Counted from the stretch's first letter, positions 12,001 through 18,843 are shown. The stretch is 64,000 bases of DNA from Ramlibacter agri (GCF_012927085.1 NZ_JABBFX010000002.1:124001-188000); one strand, 5' to 3'. Made by a program: numbers and translations. The notes: generated by a model from the letters alone, not told the origin.

Positions 12001-15000
12001 GGTCCAGCACCACGTCCACTTGCGCCGTGGTCTGGTTGCCGGCGCTGTCGGTGGCGCGGCCGATCACGTGGTGGATGCCGTCCGCGAGGCCGGGCACCAG
12101 GTCCTGCGGCCGCAGCAGGAAGCTGCCATCCGGCTGCAGGATGCTGGTGACGTCGAAGAACACCGGCGGCCCGGCCGGGTCGACCGCGCCTTCCAGCTTG
12201 ACCAGCGGCAGGTTGTCGGTGGCGCTGCCCACCAGGGTCGGATCGCTGGTGATGCCGTCCGTGGTCGATGTGCCCGTGTCGTTCTGCAGTTGCGCGGTCA
12301 GCACCGGCGGTGTGCTGTCGCGGGTGAAGCTGAAGTCCTGGTTGCGGGCGTTGCCCGCCGCGTCGACAGCGGACACGTGGAAGGCATTGGCGCCCGCGGC
12401 CAGCGCCACGCCGGCGAAGCTGAAGCTGCCGTCACCGGCCGCCGTGGCCGTGCCGAGCGCCGAGCCCAGCTGCGACAGGGTCACCTGCGCGCCGGCTTCG
12501 GTATTGCCTTGCAGCGTCGCCGTTGCGGCGTTCGTGACGCCGTCGCCGGCCGTGCCGCTGTCGAAGCCGGGAGCCAGCTGCAGCGTGATCGTCGCGGGCG
12601 CCGTGGTGTCCAGCGTGAACGGCACGTCGACGCTGCTGCTGTTGCCGGCCGCATCGCTGGCCCGCACGCGCCAGGTGTGCGTCCCGTCGGCGAGGGTGGA
12701 CACGCCAACGTCGGAGGCGGCCAGCACGAAGCTGCCATCCGGCTGCAGCTTGCCCGTGACTTCGGTGAACACCGGCGTCCCGCCCGGGTCGAGCACCGCT
12801 TCGAGCTTCACCACGCCCAGCACGTCGCTGACGCTGCCGGCCAGCTCCGGATGGCTCGTGATGGTGGCGCTGGCCGACGCGCCGCTGTCGTTCTGCAACG
12901 CCGCGCTCAAGGCCGGCGTGCTGCTGTCACGCTTGAACGTGAAGTCCTGCGAGCTGCTGTTGCCGGCGGCATCGGTCGCCTGCACCGTGAAGGTGTTGCT
13001 GCCCACCGCCAGCGGCACGCCGAGGAAGCTGAAGCTGCCGTTGCCGGCCGCCGTGGTCGTGGCCAGGCTGGCCGTGCCCTGCATCAGGGCCACCGCCGCA
13101 CCGGCTTCGGTGCTGCCCAGGAGGTTCGCGCTCGCGGAACTGGTGATCTGGTCGCCCACCGCGCCAGTGTCGGAGCCCGGCGCCAGGTCGAAGTTCGCCA
13201 TGGACGGCGCGGCGCGGTCCAGGGTGAAGCTCACGTCGAGGGACGTGGTGTTGCCGGCGCCATCGGTGGCCCGCAGCCGCAGCAAGTGCGCACCGTCGGC
13301 CATGTGGCCGCCGGCCAGCACGTCCATCTGCGCCGCATCGAGCACGAAGCTGCCATTGGCCTGCAGCTTGCCCGTGAGGTTGGTGAAAACCGGCGTGCCG
13401 CCAGGATCGAGAACCGCTTCGAGGCGGGCGACACCGCTCAAGGCGTCGGTGGCGCTGCCCGCGACCGCCGGATTGCGCGTGAGGCCATCGCTGGCGGAGC
13501 TGCCGGTATCGGCCTGCAAGGCTGCCGCGAGCGTAGGCGCGGCGTTGTCGCGAATGAAGCTGAAGTCGTGCGAAGTGCTGTTGCCCGCGGCGTCGGTCGC
13601 GACGACCGTCAAGGTGTTGCTGCCGGCTGCGAGCTGCACGCTGGCAAAGCTGAAGCTGCCGTTGCTGGCCGCCGTGGTGGTGCCCAGGCTGGTCGCGCCC
13701 CGCAGCAAGGCCAGCGCCGCGCCGCCTTCGGCGCTGCCGTTCAAGGTGACGCTGGATGCGCTGGTGATGTGGTCGCCCTGGGTGCCGGAGTCGGACGCGG
13801 CCGCAAGATCCAGCGTCGCCGCGGCTGGGGCCGTGCGATCCAGCGTGAAAGTGACGTCGCGCGTCGTCGCATTGCCGGCCGCGTCGGAGGCGCGCACTCG
13901 CAGCGTGTGCGCGCCGTCGCCCAGGTAGCCGCCGGCTAGCGTGTCCAGCTGCGCGGCATCGAGCACGAAGCTGCCGTTGGACTGCAGCTTGGTGGTGACG
14001 TTCGTGAAGACCGGCGAGCTGCCCGGATCGAGCACCGCTTCAAGCCTGGTGACAGCCACGTTGTCGCTGGCGGTGCCGGCGACCGAGGCGTCGCGAGTGA
14101 TGCCGTCGCTGGCCGACTTGCCCGTATCGGTCTGCAGGGCCGCGGTGAGCGTGGGCGGGGTCTGGTCCACGTTCGCCGGCTGCCGCTTGATCGTGAAGTC
14201 GCGGTTCTGGCTGTTGCCCGCGCGGTCCGTCATCACCAGCGTGAAGCCGTTGTTGCCGATCGTGGGCAGCGCAACGCCGCTGAAGCTGAAGCTGCCGTTG
14301 GCCGCAGCGGTGGTCGTGCCCAGCGTGGGACCGTCGTTGGCGCGGCGCAGCGTGAGGGCCACGCCAGCTTCGGTGACGCCGATGATCTTGACCACGTCGG
14401 CCGTCGTCACCAGGTCGGAAATGGGGTGGCCCGCCGGATCGAGCTGGAGCTGGGTCGCGTCCGGCTTGGTCGTGTCCAGCGTGAACTGCACCGTGGCGCT
14501 CGAGCGGTTGCCGGCGATGTCGGTGGCGCGGAACTCGAAGCTGTAGGGCCCATCGGGCAGCTTGCCGCCGTTGACCTTGGCCAGCACGGTGGTCGAGACG
14601 ACGAAGGTGCCATCGCGCTGCACCGCGGGCAGGATGGTTTCGAAAGCCTGCGTGCCGGAACGCGCCTGGATGGACACCGCGCTCTGATCGCGCACGGTGA
14701 GCACGATGGTGGCGTCGCGCGTGATGCCATCCGAGGCCGAGGCGCCCGTGTCGCTGCGCAGCGCCGCCGTCACTTGCGGCGGCGTGTGGTCGTGGTGGCG
14801 GTCCTGCACCGCAGGGATGTCCTCCGGCGCATGCTCGTGGCCCCCCCAGTCGATCCGGGTCGGGAAGCTCGGCGCGAAGATCATCCCGTCCTGCGTCTGC
14901 GCGCCGCCGACGGTCACTTCCTGCACGCGCTGCACCACGGTGCCCAGGTCGACGTCGTTGCCGTTGCCGTAGATGCCGTCGACCGGGTCGATGCTGACGT

Positions 15001-16144
15001 AGATGTTGCTGGCGATGATCTGGCCGTCCACCAGCAGGTGGGCCAGCCGGCCGGCGGCGAAGTGGTCGGCGGCATCGCCGGTGCCCCCGAGCGCCGCGTC
15101 GGAGCCGAGGTCGGCGCCGACGTAGACCGTCATGTTCTTCATGTCGCCGCCGACGTGCAGCGTCTGCACGCTGCCCACCGCCAGGCTGCCGGAGGCGTCG
15201 CCCTGCGTGTTGAACTCGTGCAGCGTGCCGGCCAGGTTCATGCGCCAGTCGGCGCCGGTGCCCTTGACCGTGATCGTCCGCCCGCGGCCATCGACCGACC
15301 AGACGCCGCGCGTCACCACGCCGTCGATGGCGACGTCGCCGAGGTCGTCGCGCAGCGGGCTGCTGCCGTTCACCAGCAGGTCCACGCTGACCTCGCCGTG
15401 CACCGCCAGCTTGTCCAGCGCCGCCACTTCGAGCTTGGCCGGGTGCGCCGTGTCCGTGGTGAGGCTGTCCGCCGTGATAGTCGCGACGGCATGCGGCGCG
15501 GAGATGCTGCTCGCGTGGATCGCGCCCGTGAGCAGCGCGAAGTTGCCGCTGCCGCCCACCTGCAGCGAAGCACCATCCAGCGCCCCGATCTGCATCGCGG
15601 CCACGCCGCCCGGCAAGGTGGCGATTCCGTTGAGCGTGGCGTTGGCGAGCACCAGGTGGCCCACCCGCGAATCCGCGGCGATGCCGGTCAGGTGCACGCT
15701 CGGTCCACCCAGCAGCAACACCGTGCTGTTGGCATCGGTGCCGGTGACCGTCAGCGTGAAGCCGCTGCCCTGCGGCGTGAGCTTTGCGCTGCCGGCACCG
15801 GTGACCTGCACCGACGCGGGCGCCGCGGCCAGCGTGAGGTCGATCGCCACTGGCTGCGCCTGCAGTTGCGATTGCACGGCGCCAGCCGCGGCGGGCTGCA
15901 GGTCCGCCGACAGCAGCAGCCGCGGCTCGAGGGCCTCGAACTCCATGTGCACCGGCGCGTCGTGGCTGCGCGCGGCGCGCCATCGCTGCAGGGCCGACCA
16001 GTGCGCGCGGATCCAGCCGGAGATGAAGGACGGGCAGCGCCGCATCAGGGCGAGCAACAGGCGGCTCGGAGCGCTGCGGGAGCGCCGCCTGCGGGCTGCG
16101 TTGGAAACCAGGAAAACGACCAAGGCCTTCGCAGAAGCGCGCAT
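1..16144 (-). CDS. Giant LEPR-XLL multidomain surface protein with haloperoxidase and metalloprotease domains (3' end outside window)
   Basis: The frame is unbroken from an ATG at 16144, preceded by a GAGGAGAAGG ribosome site, to the left edge, giving more than 5,381 residues. LEPRLLLSA lies at residues 72-80. Roughly twelve ~100-residue Ig-like repeats cover 455-1672, with alternating 'PP.L.AALQ.DTG' and 'DLAP.SDTG' starts. A vanadium-haloperoxidase-like domain follows (about 1684-2075), then Ig/Big_5-like domains, a proline-rich linker (about 2692-2748) and a leishmanolysin-like domain with HEIGHALGF (2873-2881). Further on are a malectin-like part, DTDGDG repeats (about 3254-3294), LVIVD-like repeats (about 3302-3608), IPT/TIG-like repeats, a propeller-like stretch (about 4225-4452), a PPC domain (about 5001-5135) and more IPT repeats. 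Residue numbers were checked to stay in phase from 16144 to 136. LEPR-XLL proteins are typically large exported or surface proteins; the export route is not visible because the C-terminus is missing. Confidence 0.93.
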   Translation of the reverse strand, partial: MRASAKALVVFLVSNAARRRRSRSAPSRLLLALMRRCPSFISGWIRAHWSALQRWRAARSHDAPVHMEFEALEPRLLLSADLQPAAAGAVQSQLQAQPVAIDLTLAAAPASVQVTGAGSAKLTPQGSGFTLTVTGTDANSTVLLLGGPSVHLTGIAADSRVGHLVLANATLNGIATLPGGVAAMQIGALDGASLQVGGSGNFALLTGAIHASSISAPHAVATITADSLTTDTAHPAKLEVAALDKLAVHGEVSVDLLVNGSSPLRDDLGDVAIDGVVTRGVWSVDGRGRTITVKGTGADWRMNLAGTLHEFNTQGDASGSLAVGSVQTLHVGGDMKNMTVYVGADLGSDAALGGTGDAADHFAAGRLAHLLVDGQIIASNIYVSIDPVDGIYGNGNDVDLGTVVQRVQEVTVGGAQTQDGMIFAPSFPTRIDWGGHEHAPEDIPAVQDRHHDHTPPQVTAALRSDTGASASDGITRDATIVLTVRDQSAVSIQARSGTQAFETILPAVQRDGTFVVSTTVLAKVNGGKLPDGPYSFEFRATDIAGNRSSATVQFTLDTTKPDATQLQLDPAGHPISDLVTTADVVKIIGVTEAGVALTLRRANDGPTLGTTTAAANGSFSFSGVALPTIGNNGFTLVMTDRAGNSQNRDFTIKRQPANVDQTPPTLTAALQTDTGKSASDGITRDASVAGTASDNVAVTRLEAVLDPGSSPVFTNVTTKLQSNGSFVLDAAQLDTLAGGYLGDGAHTLRVRASDAAGNATTRDVTFTLDRTAPAAATLDLAAASDSGTQGDHITSASSVTLNGSAEGGAALALLRGATSLGTTTAASNGSFSFASVQLAAGSNTLTVVATDAAGNSTSHDFSFIRDNAAPTLAAALQADTGSSASDGLTRNPAVAGSATDALSGVARLEAVLDPGGTPVFTNLTGKLQANGSFVLDAAQMDVLAGGHMADGAHLLRLRATDGAGNTTSLDVSFTLDRAAPSMANFDLAPGSDTGAVGDQITSSASANLLGSTEAGAAVALMQGTASLATTTAAGNGSFSFLGVPLAVGSNTFTVQATDAAGNSSSQDFTFKRDSSTPALSAALQNDSGASASATITSHPELAGSVSDVLGVVKLEAVLDPGGTPVFTEVTGKLQPDGSFVLAASDVGVSTLADGTHTWRVRASDAAGNSSSVDVPFTLDTTAPATITLQLAPGFDSGTAGDGVTNAATATLQGNTEAGAQVTLSQLGSALGTATAAGDGSFSFAGVALAAGANAFHVSAVDAAGNARNQDFSFTRDSTPPVLTAQLQNDTGTSTTDGITSDPTLVGSATDNLPLVKLEGAVDPAGPPVFFDVTSILQPDGSFLLRPQDLVPGLADGIHHVIGRATDSAGNQTTAQVDVVLDRAAPVIASFDLAPASDTGTAGDHVTSTATVTLQGSTEAGAQLTLKQGNTVLGTATAANDGSFSFAGVSLAQGDNAFTLLATDVAGNQASQDATFTRQSADQNAPTLAAALQTDTGRSASDAITSDATIAGNAADDVGVAVLQAVLDPGSSPVFTDILSLRQADGSFVLTRAFLDGLAGGTLADGTHTLRVRAADAAGNATLRDVTFTLDTSAPTLTIGIATADALPGTSDQTAAAIVQLSGLTEAGATVSLASQSLGVAAGGGGVVVMPGVNLALGDNQLQFTVTDAAGNTAQVPRTLTRVAQTGTDAVLTWDDIALRAIQLDVTDPPIATRLLAMESLAVYDTLAAIEGTPAYMVQLSVSGPVSADAAVAVAAHRILSLQYPAQQAIFDQALVSSLAAVPDGAAKDTGIALGLSVANAIYQLRLNDGFNVDAVFTGSTDVGKWRPVGPMFGTAQDPQWATVTPFAMTSPDELRRGPPPALDTAAYADAVNEIKSLGDANSTTRTADQTQQAQFWADGLGSFTPPGHWNQIASQIAADRGNSLSANARLFAELNVALADSAIACWDTKYTYDSWRPETAIQLADTDGNPDTTADAGWRPLLLTPPHPEYVSGHSTFSAAAASILADTFGDNTSFTTTSATLPGVTRSFTSFTQAAEEAGRSRIYGGIHFEFSNQAGQALGRDVAAVVLQRFALSQDTQAPTVVMDASAPAVSHNLTLTGQVLDNLSGVAAAQFRVDNGALQDLALDTNNRFTITTALAVDGSADGSHTITLIARDAAGNISAGFTRGFVLDTQAPVVTLTSITDGASLVGGMRLTGAADAGISGLTLLQYSFDGGPARSMVFNSSTGSFDAPLDFSKVSVGDHQLAITAQDGAGNQASLQRSVHVDTLAPFLITGITPVDGSQDIGVTQRPQVVFSRAVNTATLDANSFYATDPAGNKLAATIVPALDGSFAWLFFTDPMPGGTLVTLHVEGSRIRAAADGSFLDADANGTAGGTRTISFTTVSTTPVAGTKLVGKVVDPGQDLQPMTFDDIRRGPDGIIHTADDVFLHPIAHAKVYILGREDQFVFTDANGNFELDDVPAGTVKVAVDGRTATNPPSGYFFPEMVMDAELKAGITNTVMESMGSQQERLANAGRVEVYLPRVPSDVLQPVSDTQPTTITVDNPQAASQLTNEQRARLTLTINPGSAVDAQGNPVANVQIGISTVPPELVMDMLPPGVLQHTFDITIQAPGVATFTDPVKITFPNVFNAAPGTKLDILSFDHTTGKLVINGTGTVSADGLTVVSDDDSGVRAPGWHGMAPPGPTGRKDNPKRPNPGPPPPPPPNPPSPPPPPPPPIQTVVVPPLIPGPIIITPPAPPPTTTVPPPWVHVNPPGSIVVVPGSPNAPDFNIEVRLPDTGFTPAQKLAIFQAAHSWEQVITGDIPADLTPEGVVDDLRIHFAVGTVDGAGHQLASTQIQDIRSGVLKLPSLATITLDSADIATLTPEQLFKVLQHEIGHALGFGELFAADGLVNSSNAADPEFTGAHAVAAYSALTGTAQTGVPLDNRSGANATHWREALFGNELMTPLLDPNGPYPLSALSIAALQDLGYTVNPAAADAFAMPGASFVFHPNATDPVGTGNGELLAPSLPAPDPHLFFAFDFGPASAPVAPGFAGVTAATTYNATLGYGWAPGSQVVDKLTGNGTLAPLTADFAQVTDGTFQVDLPNGTYDVIVDMGDDAADHQQASYTIEGVRRGAITTGVGEHTGVTHRVEVVDGQMNIHFTGIGAGAALNALEIHQVSTYVTPVSNVDYTSGTFFLAIENLETGFVMRDKVEVTAGSALCINGVVLSPNTAYRQYVYQVNSNTVGVSEFVTPASGVNFDLPEVPLGNHMAPDTDGDGLDDLAEFIVGTRPDRADTDGDGIGDRAELLQDLDPLGGQSLPSGLIASQPVQGSAVALDVVDDPADASKLTAYLATGTRGLAVVDVSQYTAPIVLADIDLPGNAQDVAVDAQRGRALVAAGDAGLLLLDVSNRASPQLLDTIALIGGATHVEVRDGLAFVTHGNSLSVVDINTGEVRQTLATGSASSEALAVDGNRLFTLNDGGTLLRSYTVTGGVVAAADSLALPSAGRSLFVADGVAWIGAEGAFLGGVMTANVADAANLALLSGPDSTSIGGRAVALNGSGLGVAVGTPGGVFGAKALDVINTGDPANTGAFVTRYLLPDAPQDVRIAGGMAYVAAGSSGLFVVNYAGFDNLGVAPTVTISADAVDADPGTPGVQVLEGRSVRVLPQVTEDVQIRNLELLVNGQPVAADASYPYELFAQAPLIAAGGSSMTIQVRATDTGGNVGLSNILTLDVVPDTFPPQLGTVSLVEGSRIFFLRSVDMAFDEPLDTARLDPAKVHLVRAGADGQFDTADDVVVPVRLDTRNDGQTLSAIVDGILPPGDYRFTVDAADIADRAGNQLAASIVRHFSIRPASDVHAAAGVPDIPTAPSANPGQQIALQVPFDPSTARMDVAVTDQNGNTTTRTLQPVRFDPATSVAFFTVPVDAVTGDATLYSLVGNVRTDFPDGTFPLQILPVISDVQVQSLSGDGSTATLLIAGLGFVEAGGSQYNFGTVQVVDSNASTGPDVFGRSDPVLGFVPTGFVQLTVPLSNGAFGPITVHTAGGTSAAFSVSVDAIQSTALRGTPADGTQASANPGQAILLHGTGLTTDTDVLLRWTDINGNPVMTKLSPTNAAADGTSATVILPRDANGVFGLQVFGSASQPLLQIVPVLDSYDVSGTTLTVFGGGLVEGGSSYAFPGSTIVDASTDSNTDVYYNSDFSAQNGRVNFNNTVPNSGLGGMTVTTAGGTSAPLNLNVMRVSGTVLNDVALASNGDLWTSDNANPTHLLRIDPATGNVLQSITLNATDFGTQFSFSLNGLQFVPAMSLGGTAVPAGSLLVFNGQPNPDRVVAVNPSTGATIAVLSLAGNFDATAGIFDAASGHLFVLENNGPGNRMQEVDPATGATINTWTLPVNIQNHAGIAIDPVTGNFWIGSTSTGGSIVEVDRTGAEIRRADLSTQGVTDNEITGLAFAADGTLRVSSTAGVIYKVRTDLDTVAVKTATLLQVLAAATNGTAANAAQAAANVGQVIELVGTNFGAGTRVLFDTRDNSGTVQTIAVTPLAINGDGTRMQVLVPDQATTGNVRVVNVGTRNVAFGGQADSVYRDVTVTFTAGGPTATVRFADTGLEDINNESWGLDNVRLAQGATTLFDDDFEGAVPSRWGNAPVDASQRAALTRFLGRFNNGGQTLNLDGLTAGQSYTLTFDLMIFDSWDGTSRSAGPDVVDVSVDGTSKFHEAFTNNIGSDQVQTFRQTPGVRLQVVPTLTATDGRPAEENSFALIGSGFMEGASTVTIGGVALADPAMNLSPFDVTGGRNDRLTLVAPRTLDGPIRITTEGGFAQIPAPSIPAQPPSQFTGIVAASNGGQATDPGQPAATTGQTIVLQGQGLTNSTLVQFQGVDDNGVAGTLTRTGNASNGGTQLSIIVPALARTGAVTVLGSGQSFNLQVVPTLRAVSGTVAAGNTLLVEGTGLVGTELVVTVGGQPAGSFSVRTIVDGFANNPDQQLLSVVVPIGATGNDVVVSTAGGTADNRRGIAINDLGVLAQPADTGDTLAGAANVGLLQDSKAAFTETLGDGTQATKDVDLYKLVLDAHATIRVGVASNDMSSFVRIFDVNGNQLATRSFGTGDTSQLAFTVDQGGSYFVGVSGNGNFSYDPATAGSGVAASTGTYRLNLEAQRAGSGHLLAITGAAASGAAANASLPSANTGQTITLNGAGLLNSDRVVFTTIDSNGTLGEVLVTPNSIDLGAQTITVVVPDSAITGRVRLERESAGVLLQVVPTVADVAMSAGSAYIGGNLQLRGTGFAEGGITVSFGAQQVVDRSTGTGIDVFGNGANNNFLNLTVPATSPVLPSGPVRVTTAGGTSAVFGLTFTGITATAGYGTPAQGGQASANPGQTITINGTGLDASTDVVFQTVDSSGNPGDI
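7220..7850 (-). other. Leishmanolysin (M8)-like zinc metalloprotease domain inside the giant protein
   Basis: This is a protein domain inside the giant gene. HEIGHALGF supplies two zinc histidines (H2873, H2877) and the catalytic E2874. A third histidine, H2933, follows about 55 residues later in a THW motif ahead of 'FGNELMTP', and the domain closes with 'SIAALQDLGYTV'. This HExxH, long insert, HW and ELM.P pattern is the M8 signature, unlike the compact HExxHxxGxxH of matrixins. A poly-proline linker at about 7,900-8,075 separates it from the upstream domains. All zinc ligands are present, so activity is plausible. Confidence 0.85.
9920..11095 (-). other. Vanadium-dependent haloperoxidase / PAP2-like domain inside the giant protein
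   Basis: This is a protein domain inside the giant gene. It starts around 'VLTWDDIALRAIQL' and a 'PPIATRLLAM..LAVYD' helix typical of the family. The three catalytic boxes of the vanadate/phosphate-binding superfamily are present and correctly ordered: K1949-x6-R1956-P, S1992-G1993-H1994, and S-R2043-x5-H2049. The acid often found after the last motif is not obvious, since the sequence reads HFEFS. By family knowledge these residues bind vanadate or phosphate, so the domain could oxidise halides or hydrolyse phosphate esters. The sequence cannot separate the two. Confidence 0.88.
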
Positions 16145-16513
16145 GACGCCTTCTCCTCACACACCCCGCAATGCCACCACCATGGCGTCGCGGCCTGCCG
16201 GTTCCTGGCGATCGGAGGTGAGCCGACTCCCTGCCAGGTCGCAACTGCAGCTGTGTCCCGTCTTCTGGCAAATCCCTCGCGGGCAGCGGGGGGAAAATGC
16301 TCCCGTCCGCCGGATCGCGCAACAGGCCTTAAGGACGAAGAATGCAACACGGCCGCCTGCGCGGCCCCTCCGGCCGCCGCGGCCCGATCCATGCAAATTA
16401 CGGGGAGAGAACGGGCCGCGAGGACCGCGTCACGGGCGGCACGTCAAAGTGCAACGGCGCTCCGCATTTCGACACATTCGTTTCGGCGGAGACACACCCT
16501 GCCCCGGAACCCG
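16145..16513. other. 369-bp gap upstream of the giant gene; possible leader hairpin
   Basis: No gene is seen here. It holds the upstream region of the giant minus-strand gene and the 3' flank of the Rieske gene. An inverted repeat, CCTGGC (16204-16209) and GCCAGG (16233-16238), encloses a second pair GGAG/CTCC (16214-16230), so the leader RNA may fold about 60 nt upstream of the start. I could not match it to a known riboswitch and see no convincing promoter boxes. Confidence 0.4.
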
Positions 16514-17869
16514 TCACGCTCCCGGCACGTGCTCCCGCTCGGCCGTAGGCACGCGAATCGCGGCCTGCAGCTGCTCACGGTAGGCCTGCTGCCAGTCCGC
16601 GGCGGCCGGCGTGTGGAAGGAGCCGCTGCGCGCGTCCCACATCACCTGCGGGTCGCGCACGCCGGGCGGCAAGGTGCCCTGCTCGCGCAGCGCCTGCGCC
16701 GCCTTCAGCACGCGGCGGCGGGTGCGCACCACCATCTGGTCGCTGGGCACCAGGTGCTCGAAGGCATGGTCCGTGATGGGTCCCATGGACTCCGTGACCG
16801 CCTGGTCCTGCATGAACACCATGCGGATGCCGGTGTAGATCTCGTTGCGGCGCTGCGCGTCGCGGTCGATCTCGTAGTCGTTCCCGGCGCGCGCCCGCGG
16901 CCGCCAGCGGCCGTGCCAGTCCGTGGTGTTGGGCAGGTAGTCCACCGCGGGCGCGAAGCCGGGGATGGGCTGGCCGTTCTTCAGCGGCATGCCGGTGTAC
17001 GCGCCAGGCGATTTCTTCCACGACAGCATCACCACCATCGTGTGCTCGTCGTCCATCGGCACCCAGCCGCGCACGGCGACGTTGGTGAGGAAGTCGCTGT
17101 TCGGCGCCTGGGTCCAGAACGGGAACATGAAGTTCGCCACGCGCCAGGACATGCGGCCGTCCCCTTCCAGGCGGTAGGCGCCATAGCTGGTGCCCCAGGG
17201 CGTGTCGGCCACGTGGTACTCCGGCGCGCGGTTGGTCACGGTGTGGCGCATCGGGTGGTCGTCCTGGAAATCCTCCGGCTGCGCATGGCCCGCATGCAGG
17301 AAGCCGAAATGCGAGGTGTCGATGTCGCCCTCCAGCGCCTGCAGCCAGTTGCAGGCGCGCTGCACGAAGCGCACGCTGACCTCGCCTTCGGGGATCAGCG
17401 CCGCCTCCATCCGCGGCAGCGGCGGCACGTCGTCCTGGGGGCCCATGTAGACCCACACGAGGCCGGAGCGTTCCGCCGCCTTGTAGGCCTTCGCGTGCAC
17501 CCTGGCCTTCATCGCCGCGCCGTTCTGCACGTTGGGCATGTCGAGGCAGTTGCCTTCGACGTCGAACTTCCAGCCGTGGTACACGCAGCGCAGGCCGTCG
17601 GCCTCGTTGCGGCCGAAGAACAGCGAGGCGCAGCGGTGCGGGCAGCGGTGGTCCATCACGCCCACGCGCCCTTGCGAGTCGCGGAAGGCGATGAGCTTCT
17701 CGCCGAGCAGGAGAAGGCGCACGGGATCGCCATCGGCCTGCAGTTCGCTCGATGCCAGCGCGGGCAGCCAGTAGCGCCGCATCAGGTCGCCCATCGCCGT
17801 GCCGGGACCCACGCGGGTCATCTGCTCCGACTCGCTCTTCTGCTTGTCCAACTGTTCATGCAGGCTCAC
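16514..17869 (-). CDS. Rieske non-heme iron oxygenase, alpha subunit (phthalate 4,5-dioxygenase-like)
   Basis: A 451-residue ring-hydroxylating oxygenase. The Rieske [2Fe-2S] ligands are C76-x-H78 and C95-xx-H98. The mononuclear iron site begins with D184-xx-H187-x4-H192 (GDIDTSHFGFLH). Length and C-terminal style resemble phthalate 4,5-dioxygenase/LigXa-like enzymes, which hydroxylate or demethylate aromatic acids using electrons from a separate reductase; none is encoded nearby. The GTG at 17869 is chosen because AAGGAG lies 8 nt upstream; the frame stays open further upstream but overlaps the neighbour. It lies 14 bp after the TctC-type gene, so the two are probably co-transcribed. The substrate is unknown. 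Confidence 0.88.
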   Translation of the reverse strand: MSLHEQLDKQKSESEQMTRVGPGTAMGDLMRRYWLPALASSELQADGDPVRLLLLGEKLIAFRDSQGRVGVMDHRCPHRCASLFFGRNEADGLRCVYHGWKFDVEGNCLDMPNVQNGAAMKARVHAKAYKAAERSGLVWVYMGPQDDVPPLPRMEAALIPEGEVSVRFVQRACNWLQALEGDIDTSHFGFLHAGHAQPEDFQDDHPMRHTVTNRAPEYHVADTPWGTSYGAYRLEGDGRMSWRVANFMFPFWTQAPNSDFLTNVAVRGWVPMDDEHTMVVMLSWKKSPGAYTGMPLKNGQPIPGFAPAVDYLPNTTDWHGRWRPRARAGNDYEIDRDAQRRNEIYTGIRMVFMQDQAVTESMGPITDHAFEHLVPSDQMVVRTRRRVLKAAQALREQGTLPPGVRDPQVMWDARSGSFHTPAAADWQQAYREQLQAAIRVPTAEREHVPGA

Positions 17870-17883
17870 GGGACGGTCTCCTT

Positions 17884-18843
17884 TTATTCGGGGGTGTAGC
17901 CGCTCGCCTTGACCAGCGCGGCGAACTGCTTGTATTCGTCGCCCAGCACGGCGCTCAGTTCCTGCGGCGTGGCGGGCTTCGGGAAGACGTTGTAGATGGC
18001 GAGCTTGTCCCGGTATTCGGGCGTGCTGGCGATGGCGATGATGGCCTTGGTGAGCGGGGCGACGACTTCGGGCGGCATGCCCGCGGGGCCGAAGATGCCG
18101 ACCGTGGACGTGGTGTTCACCTTCACGCCCGCCTCCGTCATGGTGGGCACGTCGGGCAACAGCGGCGAGCGCTGGCTGCCCGAGGAGGCGATGACGCGCA
18201 GCTTGCCGGCCTTGTGCAGCTCGATCATCCCCGACAGGCCGGTCATCATCATCGGAAGGCGGCCGGTGGAGACGTCGACCAGGCCGACGGGGCTTTCCTT
18301 GTACGGCACGTGCGTCAGCGCCTGCCCGATCGCCAGGCCCAGCGAGATGCCCACGAAGTGCGACAGTGAACCGGTGCCCGGCGCCGAGCCATAGATCGCG
18401 AGCTTGGGATTGCTGCGGATCCACTGCACCAGCTGCGGCATGTCGCGCGCGGCGGTCGCGGGACCGGTGGCGATGCCGACGTCGAAGGACGAGACGCCGG
18501 CGATCGGCGTGAAGTCCTTCAGCGGCTCGTAATCGAGCTTCTGGTAGATGTGGGGATAGATGGAGAACGGCGCGCTGGTCACCAGCATCAGCGTCCTGCC
18601 GTCGGGCGCCGAGCGCTTGAGCTCGCCCAGCGCGACCTGCTGGCCGGCGCCAAGCTTGCTGATCACCACGACCGGGCGGCCGAGGCTGTCCTTCAGCTTC
18701 TCCGCGATCACGCGCGCCGTGAAGTCCGTGCCGGCCGAGGCGCCCACCAGCAGCTTGACGGGCGACTTGTCGTCCTGCGCGAACGAGGGCATGGCGCAGC
18801 CCGCGGCAGCGAGGTGGGCCAGGACGATGCGGCGCGAAGGCAT
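17884..18843 (-). CDS. Tripartite tricarboxylate transporter receptor, Bug/TctC family
   Basis: A 319-residue periplasmic solute-binding protein. It has a short basic N-terminus, a hydrophobic stretch and a likely signal-peptidase site around 'AMPSFAQDD'. The rest shows the Bug-family pattern: 'VKLLVGASAGTDFTARVIAEKL', 'PVVVISKLGAGQ', 'YGSAPGTGSLSHF', 'VPYKE' and 'PDVPTMTEAG'. Bug proteins bind small carboxylates such as aromatic or tricarboxylic acids. No TctA/TctB membrane genes lie beside it, which is common for orphan Bug receptors. A GGGGAGA ribosome site precedes the ATG. Its position just upstream of the Rieske oxygenase gene suggests it recognises that enzyme's substrate or a related acid. 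Confidence 0.9.
   Translation of the reverse strand: MPSRRIVLAHLAAAGCAMPSFAQDDKSPVKLLVGASAGTDFTARVIAEKLKDSLGRPVVVISKLGAGQQVALGELKRSAPDGRTLMLVTSAPFSIYPHIYQKLDYEPLKDFTPIAGVSSFDVGIATGPATAARDMPQLVQWIRSNPKLAIYGSAPGTGSLSHFVGISLGLAIGQALTHVPYKESPVGLVDVSTGRLPMMMTGLSGMIELHKAGKLRVIASSGSQRSPLLPDVPTMTEAGVKVNTTSTVGIFGPAGMPPEVVAPLTKAIIAIASTPEYRDKLAIYNVFPKPATPQELSAVLGDEYKQFAALVKASGYTPE

Noticed and set aside
16145..16300. Cyclic-di-GMP or other known riboswitch before the giant gene
   Set aside because: The stems are visible but the conserved riboswitch core sequences are not.
10950..17899. Other long + strand frames (for example 10950-13928 and 14426-17899)
   Set aside because: They lie opposite the Ig-like repeats and the Rieske gene, show low-complexity sequence and merely mirror the codon bias of the real genes.
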